A DNA stretch of 64,000 nucleotides from Actinomycetes bacterium (lineage in GTDB: Bacteria > Actinomycetota > Acidimicrobiia > IMCC26256 > JANYLB01), in assembly GCA_025363815.1 (NCBI GenBank), contig JANYLB010000036.1, positions 62,001 to 126,000 on the forward strand, in the 5' to 3' direction. Made by a program: the position numbers and the translations under genes. A model generated the notes under the pieces. It was not told where the DNA came from. It worked only from the letters and a program-made list of their open reading frames with translations, and did not search any database. Of the stretch, positions 24,653 through 32,288 are shown piece by piece; positions within the stretch are counted from its first letter, which is position 1; each line of letters starts with the position of its first letter.

Positions 24653-25498
24653 GTGACTGTCGACATCACCGGGGCGATCGATCTGCACTGCCACTACGGT
24701 CCCGATGCACACCGTCAGCGGTCGGTCACCGCGATCGAGGCCGCGGCGCAGGCCCGTGATGCCGGTCACGCCGGCGTGTTGCTCAAGTCGCACAGCGAAC
24801 CAACAGCTCAGCTCGCCCGGATCGTTGCCGAAGCTGTCGATGGTATCGGCGTGTTCGGTGGGATCTGCTGCGATCATGAGATCGGTGGCCTCAATCCGGT
24901 CGCGGTAGAGGTCGCGCTCATGCTTGGCGGCCGGATCGTGTGGTTGCCGACGCTCTCGTCGCGCCAAGATGTCGCGAACGGGGTGGCGGCGCAGCTCGGG
25001 ATTCCGGGCCCGGGCCTAGTGGTTGTCGATGACGAGGGCGGGCTCCTTCCCGAGGTGCGCGAGATAGCCGATCTCTGTCGCGATCACGGTGCCGTACTGG
25101 CGACTGGACACACAACTTCCCAAGAACACCACGTGGTCGCCCGGGAATATGCCAACCGTCAGAAGGTCCTGGTCACTCACGCGATGGAGGAGCTCGCGGG
25201 CCCCAACCTCAGCGTCGACGAATGCGCCGAGCTCGCTGAGCTGGGCGCGACGATCGAGTTGTGCGCGCTCACATGCATCGGCGCGTTGGCAACGCGACCT
25301 GTCGCCGATCTCGCCGGTGCGGCGAGACGAATCGGTGTCGACCATTGCACGGTGGCTAGTGACTACGGCCAGGCGGTGAACGATCCTCCCGCCGAGGGAT
25401 TGCAACGGTTCGCCGACGCGCTCGCAGTCGAAGGCATGTCAAGCGCCGATATCCGAATGATGGTCGCCACGAATCCAGCGGCGCTCGTCGTACGCTGA
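24653..25498 (+). CDS. DUF6282-type metal-dependent hydrolase-like protein
   Basis: 281 residues from GTG 24653. The start IDLHCHYGPD and later LLKSHSE, LATGHTTSQEHHVV, VLVTHAMEELAGPN and VASDYGQAVN give a series of His/Asp residues expected of a PHP- or amidohydrolase-like metal site. The pattern agrees with DUF6282 proteins, of unknown reaction. It ends 1 nt before the convergent MarR gene. Together with the amidohydrolases on both sides it may take part in degrading an amide or cyclic compound, but no pathway can be named. Confidence 0.65.
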   Translation: MTVDITGAIDLHCHYGPDAHRQRSVTAIEAAAQARDAGHAGVLLKSHSEPTAQLARIVAEAVDGIGVFGGICCDHEIGGLNPVAVEVALMLGGRIVWLPTLSSRQDVANGVAAQLGIPGPGLVVVDDEGGLLPEVREIADLCRDHGAVLATGHTTSQEHHVVAREYANRQKVLVTHAMEELAGPNLSVDECAELAELGATIELCALTCIGALATRPVADLAGAARRIGVDHCTVASDYGQAVNDPPAEGLQRFADALAVEGMSSADIRMMVATNPAALVVR

Positions 25499-25499
25499 A

Positions 25500-25940
25500 C
25501 TACGCGGACCGGGCGGCGGCGATCCGAGTGAGAGCGGCGGTTACCGACTGCGCCTCTCGCGCGTTCACGAAAGATCCGAGGTGCTCTTCGAGCGCGGTGT
25601 CGTAGATCGCGCGGGCAGCGCGAAAGCAAGCCCGGCCGGCACGCGTCAACATGAGCGTGGTGACCCGTCGGTCGGTAGGGTCCACCGTTCGCTTCAGCAG
25701 ACCATCGGCTTCCATGCGCTGTACCAGTCGGCTCAGGCCGGGCTGGCTGTAGCGCACGCGCATGAGCGCGTGTAGCTCGCCGATCCGGAGCCGACCCGAT
25801 GCCCGATCGAGATAGGCGAGCGCCGAGTAGCTTCCCGAGTCGATTCCCGCGTCGCGTTCGAGATCAGCGACTACATCGCGTAGCACCGGTTGGTAGACGT
25901 CGACGAGCGCGCTCCATAGCCGTGCCGCATCGCCGGCCAT
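25500..25940 (-). CDS. MarR-family transcriptional regulator
   Basis: 146 residues with a winged helix: LHALMRVRYSQPGLSRLVQRM as recognition region and the wing DPTDRRVTTLMLT. Long terminal helices for dimerisation flank it. It is the last gene of the UGSC operon (3-nt gap after the NifU-like gene), so it probably represses its own operon in response to a small ligand or oxidant; the palindrome at 27808-27821 is the likely site. No cysteine pair is evident, so sensing is more likely ligand-based. Confidence 0.88.
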   Translation of the reverse strand: MAGDAARLWSALVDVYQPVLRDVVADLERDAGIDSGSYSALAYLDRASGRLRIGELHALMRVRYSQPGLSRLVQRMEADGLLKRTVDPTDRRVTTLMLTRAGRACFRAARAIYDTALEEHLGSFVNAREAQSVTAALTRIAAARSA

Positions 25941-25943
25941 AGC

Positions 25944-26192
25944 TCAGGTCCGCGGGTCGTCGAGTACAAGCTCGAATTCACCGGCCATGCGTCGTCGGAT
26001 CGCCTGGGTGATGGTCTGGCTGAGTTGGTCGGGCGGGAGTACGCAGTCCGCGCATTCGACATTGTCGAGCCGGAGCTCGAGCCGGATGCGGAGCGTCTTC
26101 GGATCGGCCTCGAGCAGAAGGAGATCGGCACCGTCGCCGCGCAGCACGCGACCGACTTCATCGACGGCTTCGGCGATCAGCTGGGGGTCCAT
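25944..26192 (-). CDS. Small NifU-like protein with a CxxC pair
   Basis: 82 residues from ATG 26192. The layout VEVGRVLRGDGADLLLLE-like (residues 10-28) followed by LRIRLELRLDNVECADC with Cys47 and Cys50 and a C-terminal helix TITQAIRRRM matches a NifU C-terminal (Nfu) domain, which carries an iron-sulfur cluster or a redox thiol pair. The frame upstream of this ATG overlaps the 350-aa gene and was discarded. Gap to the upstream gene is 2 nt. It may deliver or receive a cluster or electrons for the UGSC protein and its partner, which is inference. Confidence 0.68.
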   Translation of the reverse strand: MDPQLIAEAVDEVGRVLRGDGADLLLLEADPKTLRIRLELRLDNVECADCVLPPDQLSQTITQAIRRRMAGEFELVLDDPRT

Positions 26193-26194
26193 GC

Positions 26195-27247
26195 TCAACC
26201 GGTGCGCCGGGCGACGGAGCTCTGCATCTGACTCTCGCCAAAGCTGGGAAGCGCGATCGCGTGCAGGCTGCCGAGACCGCCGCACACGACCGGGACGATC
26301 TGGTCAGGTCGGCCGGTGAGATAGACGCGATCGTGAGCGCCGACACGGCCCTTCGCCCGGAAGATGTTGCGGTTCGGTTCGGGCCAGAGATCGAGCGGTT
26401 GCCACGCGTGCTCGTGGAGAAATGCCTGCAGGTCAGCGAGATCGGGAAACGCGGCACCGAACCGCTCGGCCCACATTGGGTTGACCGCGAGCACGACCTC
26501 ACCGTTCTCGGCGTTGCCGAGGAACATGTTCGCCAGGGGATAGGCGAGGCTCTTCGCCAGCAGGTATAGCAAGTCGCGTGGGTCATCGTTGTGAATGTCG
26601 GCGAGCGGGAATGTTCCCTTGCCGCCGTGCACTGTGACTACGTCGACGTCGGCCGGGTAGCCGCGCCGCTGTGCGAGTGACGGCCAGGGTGACCTTTCCT
26701 CCCATTCGCCGAAGCACATCCCGAAGCGCGCCGGTTGACCGAACACCGTGCGCGAAGTCTCACCGGCGCGTTGGCCACCGATGTTGCGCAGGCAGAGCGA
26801 CACCGCGCGTCCGATGGTCATCGAGCCACGCCCCCCCGCGCCACCCATGCAGCCGGCCCGGAAGTCGATCCCGAGCGCGTCGCGTGATGGTCCGTTGGCG
26901 ATCAGCATCGGGAACACGCTCGAAGTGGTGGTCGTGAGTCCGAACGCGTTCCACTCGGGTACACAGAGTGCTTCGAGGGCGGCGAGAACGAGGGGGAACG
27001 CCTCGGGTTCGACTCCGGCCATCGCGGCATTGGCGGCGACGAGCTCAACGGTGGCGACGCCGTACTGCGGAGGCAAGACGCCGACGACGTGATCAGCCGG
27101 CTCGGCCGTGCCGGCGAGGAGCAGCTCTATTGCGGCATCGGTCGGGGGGAGTACCGGCGCGCCGTCGCCCCATTGTTCGGTGAGTGAGCGCTCGTAGAGC
27201 GCGTGCGGATCGGCCGGAACCTCGACCTGTTCGCCGGTGAGCGTCAC
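26195..27247 (-). CDS. Conserved-looking protein of unknown function, partner of UGSC protein
   Basis: 350 residues from GTG 27247, overlapping the UGSC stop (GTGA). I do not recognise a family. Notable blocks are a Gly/Cys loop FRAGCMGGAGGRGSMTIGRA, SLCLRNIGGQ, FGMCFGEWEERSPWP, VVTVHGGKGTF and a C-terminal VVCGGLGSLHAIALPSFG. The several Gly-rich loops next to cysteines suggest a cofactor- or cluster-binding enzyme; there is no signal peptide or membrane segment. Its position, coupled to a CGSC redox protein and followed by a NifU-like CxxC protein, suggests they form one redox enzyme system. Confidence 0.7.
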   Translation of the reverse strand: MTLTGEQVEVPADPHALYERSLTEQWGDGAPVLPPTDAAIELLLAGTAEPADHVVGVLPPQYGVATVELVAANAAMAGVEPEAFPLVLAALEALCVPEWNAFGLTTTTSSVFPMLIANGPSRDALGIDFRAGCMGGAGGRGSMTIGRAVSLCLRNIGGQRAGETSRTVFGQPARFGMCFGEWEERSPWPSLAQRRGYPADVDVVTVHGGKGTFPLADIHNDDPRDLLYLLAKSLAYPLANMFLGNAENGEVVLAVNPMWAERFGAAFPDLADLQAFLHEHAWQPLDLWPEPNRNIFRAKGRVGAHDRVYLTGRPDQIVPVVCGGLGSLHAIALPSFGESQMQSSVARRTG

Positions 27248-27789
27248 GCGTCGACCCCGAGCAGCTCGAGTGCCCGGGGGTAGTACTCGGCCGAGATCTC
27301 GAGCAGCTCCGCGTCGGGGCGGGCTTCGAGCGGGTAGGGGAGCACCAGCACGGAGAGATCGGCGTGACCCAGGTGCTTCGCCATGTTCCGGCCGTGGGTC
27401 GCGAACTCTTCGGTGACGACGGCGATCACGGGCCGCTCGCGTTGCTCGATCGCCACTGCGTCGGCGATGGCGAAGGAAGTGCATGAGCCGCAGGTGCCGA
27501 GCCCGACGATCGCGAAGTCCACGTTCGCGGCGAGCTCGCCGATGTGGCTCCGGTCCTTGGCGCCGGTGTCACCGACCTGGGCGTGGGTCTCGACGGTAGT
27601 TACGCCAGCGACTCCCGCATCCCAGAGCCGCTGCTCCCAGTCGGACGCGATCAGCCGCCACGATCGCCAGGCGGCGTCGGTGCGAATCCCTGCCCGGAGG
27701 CTGGTCAGTGGCGTGTCGACTCGGAACGTCGGGGCCGCGGCCTCGATTACCGGAGGAGCAGTGGGACGACGAATCAGAACGGTTTCCAT
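27244..27789 (-). CDS. UGSC-family protein, cysteine homologue of a selenoprotein family
   Basis: 181 residues from ATG 27789 (a GTG at 27795 is also in frame). The region IVGLGTCGSCTSFAIADA, with Cys100-Gly-Ser-Cys103, matches the UGSC motif of the UGSC (seleno)protein family, in which selenocysteine occupies the first position; here it is Cys, encoded without UGA. The rest (RPVIAVVTEEFATHGR, LVLPYPLEAR) fits the family's alpha/beta fold. A CxxC-like redox function is expected but no reaction is established. It is first in the operon UGSC, unknown partner, NifU-like, MarR. Confidence 0.82.
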   Translation of the reverse strand: METVLIRRPTAPPVIEAAAPTFRVDTPLTSLRAGIRTDAAWRSWRLIASDWEQRLWDAGVAGVTTVETHAQVGDTGAKDRSHIGELAANVDFAIVGLGTCGSCTSFAIADAVAIEQRERPVIAVVTEEFATHGRNMAKHLGHADLSVLVLPYPLEARPDAELLEISAEYYPRALELLGVDA

Positions 27790-27795
27790 GCCCAC

Positions 27796-27824
27796 AGCCT
27801 AGAGGTCTATGCGCCCGCATACAA
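27796..27824 (-). promoter_or_regulatory. Predicted promoter with internal palindromic operator for the UGSC operon
   Basis: On the minus strand TTGTAT (27824-27819) and TAGGCT (27801-27796) are separated by exactly 17 nt, close to a sigma-70-type -35/-10 pair. Inside lies the inverted repeat tatgcg-cc-cgcata (27808-27821). Transcription would begin about 7 nt past the -10, at or next to the ATG at 27789, so the mRNA is probably leaderless. The regulator would be the operon's own MarR. Confidence 0.5.
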
Positions 27825-27854
27825 ATGTTCAGTCGGGCCTATCCCGGCCCGGGT

Positions 27855-28616
27855 TCAGAGCCTCCCGGCATCGATGATGCGTTTCAGGAACTCCGAGGTC
27901 CGGGGGTTGGCGGGGGCCGTGAACATCTGCTCAGCGGTGCCGATCTCCGCGATCACACCGTCCTCGAGGAAGCACACCCGGTCGGCTACCTCGCGGGCGA
28001 ACGACATCTCGTGGGTGGCGAGAAGCATTGTCATGGCTTCGCCGGCGAGCTCCCTGATGAGTTCGAGCACGCTCGCGATCAGCTCGGGATCGAGCGAGCT
28101 TGTCACCTCGTCGAACAGCATCAGCTTGGGCCGCATAGCCAGAGCACGCACGATCGCCACCCGCTGCTGCTGACCCCCCGAAAGCCGGTCAGGGTACTCG
28201 TCGCGTTTTTCCCAGAGCCCGATTCGCTTCAGCAGTCCCATGGCCCTCTCATTGGCCTCCGACTTCGAGAGTCCGAGTACCTTGCGCGGCCCGAGGGTGA
28301 CGTTGTTCAGCACCGTCATGTGGGGAAAGAGGTTGAACGCTTGGAAGACGATGCCCACCTCGCGCCGGAGGAAGTTGAGCTCGACCTCGTGTTGCGAGAT
28401 GGTCATTCCGTCGATGGAGATGGTCCCGCTATCGAGAGGCAGGAGACCGTTGATGCAGCGGAGCAAAGTGCTCTTGCCCGATCCCGACGCGCCGATCAGG
28501 CAGACGACTTCGTGTTCGTCGATCACGAGATCGATGTCTTTGAGCACCTTGTGATCGCCGAACTGCTTCGACGCGTGACGCACTTCGAGCAGAGCGCCGG
28601 CCCCGTCCTTGCTCAT
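27855..28616 (-). CDS. Polar amino acid ABC transporter ATP-binding protein (GlnQ-like)
   Basis: 253 residues from ATG 28616, overlapping the permease stop (ATGA). Walker A (GASGSGKST), Q-loop (VFQAFNLFPHMTVLNN), signature (LSGGQQQRVAIVRALA), Walker B (LMLFDEVTSSLDPEL) and H-loop (LATHEM) are all intact, and FPHMTVLNNVTLGPRKV is typical of the polar amino acid uptake group. The longer upstream frame is a shadow of the permease gene. Substrate is an amino acid or related amine. Confidence 0.93.
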   Translation of the reverse strand: MSKDGAGALLEVRHASKQFGDHKVLKDIDLVIDEHEVVCLIGASGSGKSTLLRCINGLLPLDSGTISIDGMTISQHEVELNFLRREVGIVFQAFNLFPHMTVLNNVTLGPRKVLGLSKSEANERAMGLLKRIGLWEKRDEYPDRLSGGQQQRVAIVRALAMRPKLMLFDEVTSSLDPELIASVLELIRELAGEAMTMLLATHEMSFAREVADRVCFLEDGVIAEIGTAEQMFTAPANPRTSEFLKRIIDAGRL

Positions 28617-29596
28617 GCTCCGGCCTGCATGCGCTCGCGGTCGCGGCGGACGAGCCACTCGGTGAGCCTCGTCATCGGGATTGTGATCACCAGGTACAGG
28701 CACGCGAGCACGATGAATGGTGCGTACGAGAAGTGCGCGTTGGCGTAGATCCGAGCGCGTCCGTAGCCCTCGAGAATGCCGATAGTGGTGATGAGCGCCG
28801 CGTCCTTCTGCAGGCCGATGAAGTCGTTCAGCAGCGGCGGGATCACGCGCCGCACGGCCTGGGGAACGATCACGTGACCCATTGTCTGACCCCACGAGAG
28901 CCCGAGCGAGCGGCCGGCCGCAGTCTGGCTCGGGTGCACGCTCTCGATGCCGGCGCGGTACACCTCGGCAACGTAAGCGCCGTACACCAGTGATAGCGCG
29001 AGCACGCCGTAGGTGAACAAGTTGTCCGACTCGAAGGGCAACGTCGGCAGGTCGACTCCCGCGATCGGAAGCCCGAAGCCGACGATGGCGATCGTCACGA
29101 TCGCGGGTATGCCGCGGAACACGTCGGTGTACACCGCCGCGAACCAGCGTAGGGGTGTCGATGCGGTGCCGGGCATGATCCGGAAAAGCGCGACGATCAA
29201 TCCCCAGACGAGCACGACGACCTCGGCGTAGACGAAGAGACGCACGTCGATGAGGAAGCCGGCGAAGACGGTGCTGAAGCTGCCGGTGATGTCGGGGCCC
29301 TGGAAGAAGACGGTCCTCAGCGTCTTGAGGCTGTCCCATCGGGTGGCTACGAAAACCAACGCGAGCACAACGATGCCGATCGCGACGCCGATCTGACCGA
29401 GTCGTTGGGCGCGTCGCGACTGTGCGAGGCCACCGCGCTCACCGCGAGACTCGATGATGCGTCGTTCAGCTCGGCGCCCGAGGAAGATCGCGACGCCGGA
29501 GAGCAAGGCGAGCGGGATGACGAACCCGGCGATGGCGAAGCCGAAGGCCGGCCCGGCGAGTGAATCTTTTCGGGCCGTGCCCTCGCTTCGCGTCAC
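28613..29596 (-). CDS. Amino acid ABC transporter permease
   Basis: 327 residues. Two N-terminal hydrophobic segments precede the HisM/GlnP-type core, which shows FRGIPAIVTIAIVGFGLPI and the EAA-loop equivalent (YRAGIESVHPSQTAAGRSLG, then LS). About six to seven membrane helices in total. The N-terminal addition is a common variant in actinobacterial permeases. GTG start. It lies 11 nt downstream of the substrate-binding protein and overlaps the ATPase, making a complete uptake system. Confidence 0.9.
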   Translation of the reverse strand: MTRSEGTARKDSLAGPAFGFAIAGFVIPLALLSGVAIFLGRRAERRIIESRGERGGLAQSRRAQRLGQIGVAIGIVVLALVFVATRWDSLKTLRTVFFQGPDITGSFSTVFAGFLIDVRLFVYAEVVVLVWGLIVALFRIMPGTASTPLRWFAAVYTDVFRGIPAIVTIAIVGFGLPIAGVDLPTLPFESDNLFTYGVLALSLVYGAYVAEVYRAGIESVHPSQTAAGRSLGLSWGQTMGHVIVPQAVRRVIPPLLNDFIGLQKDAALITTIGILEGYGRARIYANAHFSYAPFIVLACLYLVITIPMTRLTEWLVRRDRERMQAGA

Positions 29597-29607
29597 CGTG
29601 GCTGCGT

Positions 29608-30453
29608 TCAGGGGAGTGGGATCACCGGCACGCCGTTCGGGTTCTGACCGAACGTCGGCTCGAGCTGCGTCTTGGCCAGCTTGGCCACGGTGCCGTCGGC
29701 GATCATCGCCTTGAGCACGGTGTCGAACTTGGCCCTGAGCTTCGACCCCTTCGGGAAGACCGCGCCGTACTTCTCATTGGTCTTGAACTGGCCGACGACC
29801 TTGAATGTCTGCCCGCCGTCCTGATTTGCCTGGGCCAGCAAGATCGTGGTGTCGATCATGGCTGCATCTATCTGACCGGCCTGGAGCGCGGCGAACATCT
29901 GCGACGTCTCCGGGTACTGCCGAGGCGTTTTCGTCGGCTTCAGCTTCGCGATCACTGCGTCGGCGGTGGTGCCGGTCTGGATGCCCCACTGCACGTCTTT
30001 CGCCTGCGCGGCGGTCGCGAGCGGCTTGTTGTAGCTCTTGAGCACCATCACTCCCTGGTCGCCGTCGAAGTACGGCTCCGAGAAGTCGATGACCTTGGCC
30101 CGCTCGGGCTTGATCGTCACCTGCGACAGCGCGGTGTCGAAGCCCTTCGCCTGGCCGGCGACGAGCGAGTCGAACGACACGTTGACGACTTTCACGCCCT
30201 TGGTCAGGCCGAGCCGCTTCGCGGCCTCGACCGCTATCTGGTACTCGAACCCGCCCTTCACGTCATCGGGTGACTGGGCGTCCCAGAAGCCGGGCGCCGG
30301 AAGGTTCGTCCCCACCGTGAGGGTGTTGTCGCTCACGTACTTGTACGACCCGGACGAACCCGAGCTGGTACTGGTGGATTTGTTGTCACTGCAGGCGGTC
30401 AACAGCCCAACGGACAACAGCCCGACTGAGAACAGGGTGATCCATTTGCGCAC
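29608..30453 (-). CDS. Amino acid ABC transporter substrate-binding lipoprotein
   Basis: 281 residues from GTG 30453 with a good ribosome site (GGGGAGG six nucleotides upstream). Signal peptide with lipobox (VGLLTAC), a Ser/Thr-rich linker and then the SBP_bac_3 fold: LTVGTNLPAPGFWD, GGFEYQIAVEAAKRLG, DTALSQVTIKPERAKVIDFS, EPYFDGDQGVMVL, WGIQTGTTADAVI. This is the periplasm-side receptor of the transporter. Upstream is a MarR gene on the same strand, 37 nt away, which may control it. Confidence 0.92.
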   Translation of the reverse strand: MRKWITLFSVGLLSVGLLTACSDNKSTSTSSGSSGSYKYVSDNTLTVGTNLPAPGFWDAQSPDDVKGGFEYQIAVEAAKRLGLTKGVKVVNVSFDSLVAGQAKGFDTALSQVTIKPERAKVIDFSEPYFDGDQGVMVLKSYNKPLATAAQAKDVQWGIQTGTTADAVIAKLKPTKTPRQYPETSQMFAALQAGQIDAAMIDTTILLAQANQDGGQTFKVVGQFKTNEKYGAVFPKGSKLRAKFDTVLKAMIADGTVAKLAKTQLEPTFGQNPNGVPVIPLP

Positions 30454-30490
30454 GGTGCCTCCCCACTGGGTTGGTGCAATGGGGCCAACC

Positions 30491-30991
30491 CTAGGTTGTC
30501 GCACCGCTCGCTCGCGGGACCGATGGGTGTGCTCCGGCGCCGGTTTCGCCCGCCTCGATGGCGCGGTTGGACACGAGCCCGGCCCGGAACCGGTCGAGAA
30601 ACGAGGCGAGCTGGGCCCGGTCGGCCTCGGTCCAGTCGCCGAGCGCGGCGTCGAAGTCGTCGATGACCGCGCGGTCGACCCTCGCGAGCACCCGTGTGCC
30701 CTTGGTGGTCACCGCCAGCCACGCCACGCGACCGTCACCCGGATCAGAGGTCCGGGCGATCAACCCGGCGGCTTCCAAGGGACGGAGTTGCCTACTCATC
30801 GTCGACAGATCGACGCGGACCTTGCGGGCCAGCTCCGACACGGCGATGGGGCCATTGCGCTCGAGACTCCGTAATGCTGTCAACCCGGCTCCGGTGATCG
30901 GAACCCGAGCGGCCCGAACCACCCGCTCCTTCTGGCGCGAGCTGGCCGCTGCCGCGGCGACGAACTCGGTGAACTCGAGAATCGTGCGCAG
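30491..30991 (-). CDS. MarR-family transcriptional regulator (start uncertain)
   Basis: A winged helix of MarR type: VPITGAGLTALRSLERNGPI, VSELARKVRVDLSTMSRQL (recognition helix), LIARTSDPGDGRVAWLAVT (wing), then dimerisation helices. The homologous-looking N-terminus (LRTILEFTEFVAAAA) is preceded by no ATG, GTG or TTG in frame until GTG 31069, which lies inside the divergent amidohydrolase gene. I place the start at the CTG 30991 as a working choice because a near-consensus -10 (TATACT, complement of 31041-31046) lies between the two; both alternatives remain open. Probably controls the divergent amidohydrolase and/or the downstream ABC operon. Confidence 0.72.
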   Translation of the reverse strand: MRTILEFTEFVAAAAASSRQKERVVRAARVPITGAGLTALRSLERNGPIAVSELARKVRVDLSTMSRQLRPLEAAGLIARTSDPGDGRVAWLAVTTKGTRVLARVDRAVIDDFDAALGDWTEADRAQLASFLDRFRAGLVSNRAIEAGETGAGAHPSVPRASGATT

Positions 30992-31030
30992 GTCGTCAGG
31001 CTTTGATTTCCTGGGGTTCCGAGAAGGTTG

Positions 31031-31046
31031 TATGTATGCAAGTATA
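31031..31046. promoter_or_regulatory. AT-rich imperfect palindrome, candidate MarR operator
   Basis: tatgtatgcaagtata has matching outer arms (tat/ata) and a tgca core, 10 of 16 positions symmetric. It is conspicuously AT-rich for this genome, sits between the divergent MarR and amidohydrolase genes, and overlaps a -10-like TATACT on the minus strand. Confidence 0.45.
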
Positions 31047-32260
31047 TGGTTATGCGAAGCGACGAGCACTACACGATCATCTCCGCCGACTGTCACGCCG
31101 GCGGCAGCCACGAGATGTACCGCGGGTACCTCGACCCGAAGTACGTCGATGACTTCGACGCATGGAGGGAGAAGTACAAGAACCCGTTCCGTGACCTGCA
31201 GGACGGCGGCCGGATTCGCAACTGGGACGACGACCGCCGCATCGGCGATCTCGAGGCCGACGGCGTCGTCGCCGAGGTCGTCTTCCCCAACACCGTCCCG
31301 CCGTTCTTCCCGAGCTTCATCCTCTTCGCCCGGCCTCCGAAGCCCGACGAGTACGAGCACCGACTAGCCGGGATCCGCGCCCACAATCGGTGGATGGCCG
31401 ACTTCTGCGCCCGTCATCCGGAGCGACGCGCCGGTATCGGCCAGATCTTCCTGAACGACGTCGACGACGCGATCGAAGACGTGAAGTGGATCAAGGAGCA
31501 TGGTCTGCGCGGTGGGGTGCTCATCTCAGCGGTCGCGCCCGACGTCGACTACATGAAGCCGCTGTACGACCCGATCTACGATCCGCTCTGGAAGGTGTGC
31601 GAAGACCTGGAGATCCCGGTGAACAGCCACGGTGGCACCGGGCTGCCGAACTACGGCAAGTACCCGGCAGCGGCATTGCTGTTCATCACCGAGGTGCAGT
31701 TCTACTCCCAGCGGGCGTTCGTGCAGTTGCTGTTCTCGGGCGTGTTCGAGCGGTTCCCGGAGCTCAAGTTCGTCATGACCGAGATGGGCGGCGCGTGGAT
31801 GCCGCCGATGCTCAAGCAGTTCGACGCGGTGCTCGAGCAGATCCGGACTACCGGCCGCACCGGTGAGATGCGCTACTCCGATGAGAACATCCTCCCGAAG
31901 TCGGCGACCGCGTACTACCGCCAGAACTGCTGGATGGGTGTGAGCCAGCCAGGGCGCGGCGAAGCCGCGGCCGTGACCGAGATCGGTCTCGACCGTTTCA
32001 TGTGGGGCTGCGACTACCCGCACGACGAAGGCACCGGGCCATTCACGCGTGAGCACCTTCGTCAGCTGTTCCATGACACCGATCCGGTGGAGCTACAGCA
32101 GATGCTCGCCGGGAACGCGGCGCGGCTCTATGGATTCGATCTCGACGTGCTCGCAACGTACGCGGAGAAGGTCGGACCGACTGTGGCCGAGATCGCGACT
32201 CCACTAGGCGCTTTGCCCGAGCATCCGAACGAAGCCCTGTTGAGAGCCGCAGCGGTCTGA
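31046..32260 (+). CDS. Amidohydrolase family protein (metal-dependent TIM barrel)
   Basis: 404 residues from ATG 31046 (ATG 31052 is equally possible, and TTG 31028 extends it). TIISADCHAGG supplies the first metal ligands, EIPVNSHGGTGLPNY the next His, FVMTEMGGAWMPPML a Glu block and MWGCDYPHDEGTGP the final Asp. It is a PF04909-type hydrolase or decarboxylase and a distant paralogue of 22756-23970. The gene is divergent from a MarR regulator with a likely shared operator, suggesting induction by its substrate. No substrate can be assigned. Confidence 0.85.
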   Translation: MVMRSDEHYTIISADCHAGGSHEMYRGYLDPKYVDDFDAWREKYKNPFRDLQDGGRIRNWDDDRRIGDLEADGVVAEVVFPNTVPPFFPSFILFARPPKPDEYEHRLAGIRAHNRWMADFCARHPERRAGIGQIFLNDVDDAIEDVKWIKEHGLRGGVLISAVAPDVDYMKPLYDPIYDPLWKVCEDLEIPVNSHGGTGLPNYGKYPAAALLFITEVQFYSQRAFVQLLFSGVFERFPELKFVMTEMGGAWMPPMLKQFDAVLEQIRTTGRTGEMRYSDENILPKSATAYYRQNCWMGVSQPGRGEAAAVTEIGLDRFMWGCDYPHDEGTGPFTREHLRQLFHDTDPVELQQMLAGNAARLYGFDLDVLATYAEKVGPTVAEIATPLGALPEHPNEALLRAAAV

Positions 32261-32288
32261 TCCTCTATGCAGAAGTGACAGAACTCAC

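Noticed and set aside
27244-27789. Selenocysteine (UGA) at the UGSC motif
   Set aside because: The motif's first codon encodes Cys, and no in-frame UGA or SECIS-like hairpin is needed; the protein is the Cys homologue.
28617-29339. Long N-terminal extension of the GlnQ-like ATPase frame
   Set aside because: The extra residues are read from the permease gene in another frame; the ATG at 28616 gives the standard ATPase length and an ATGA overlap.
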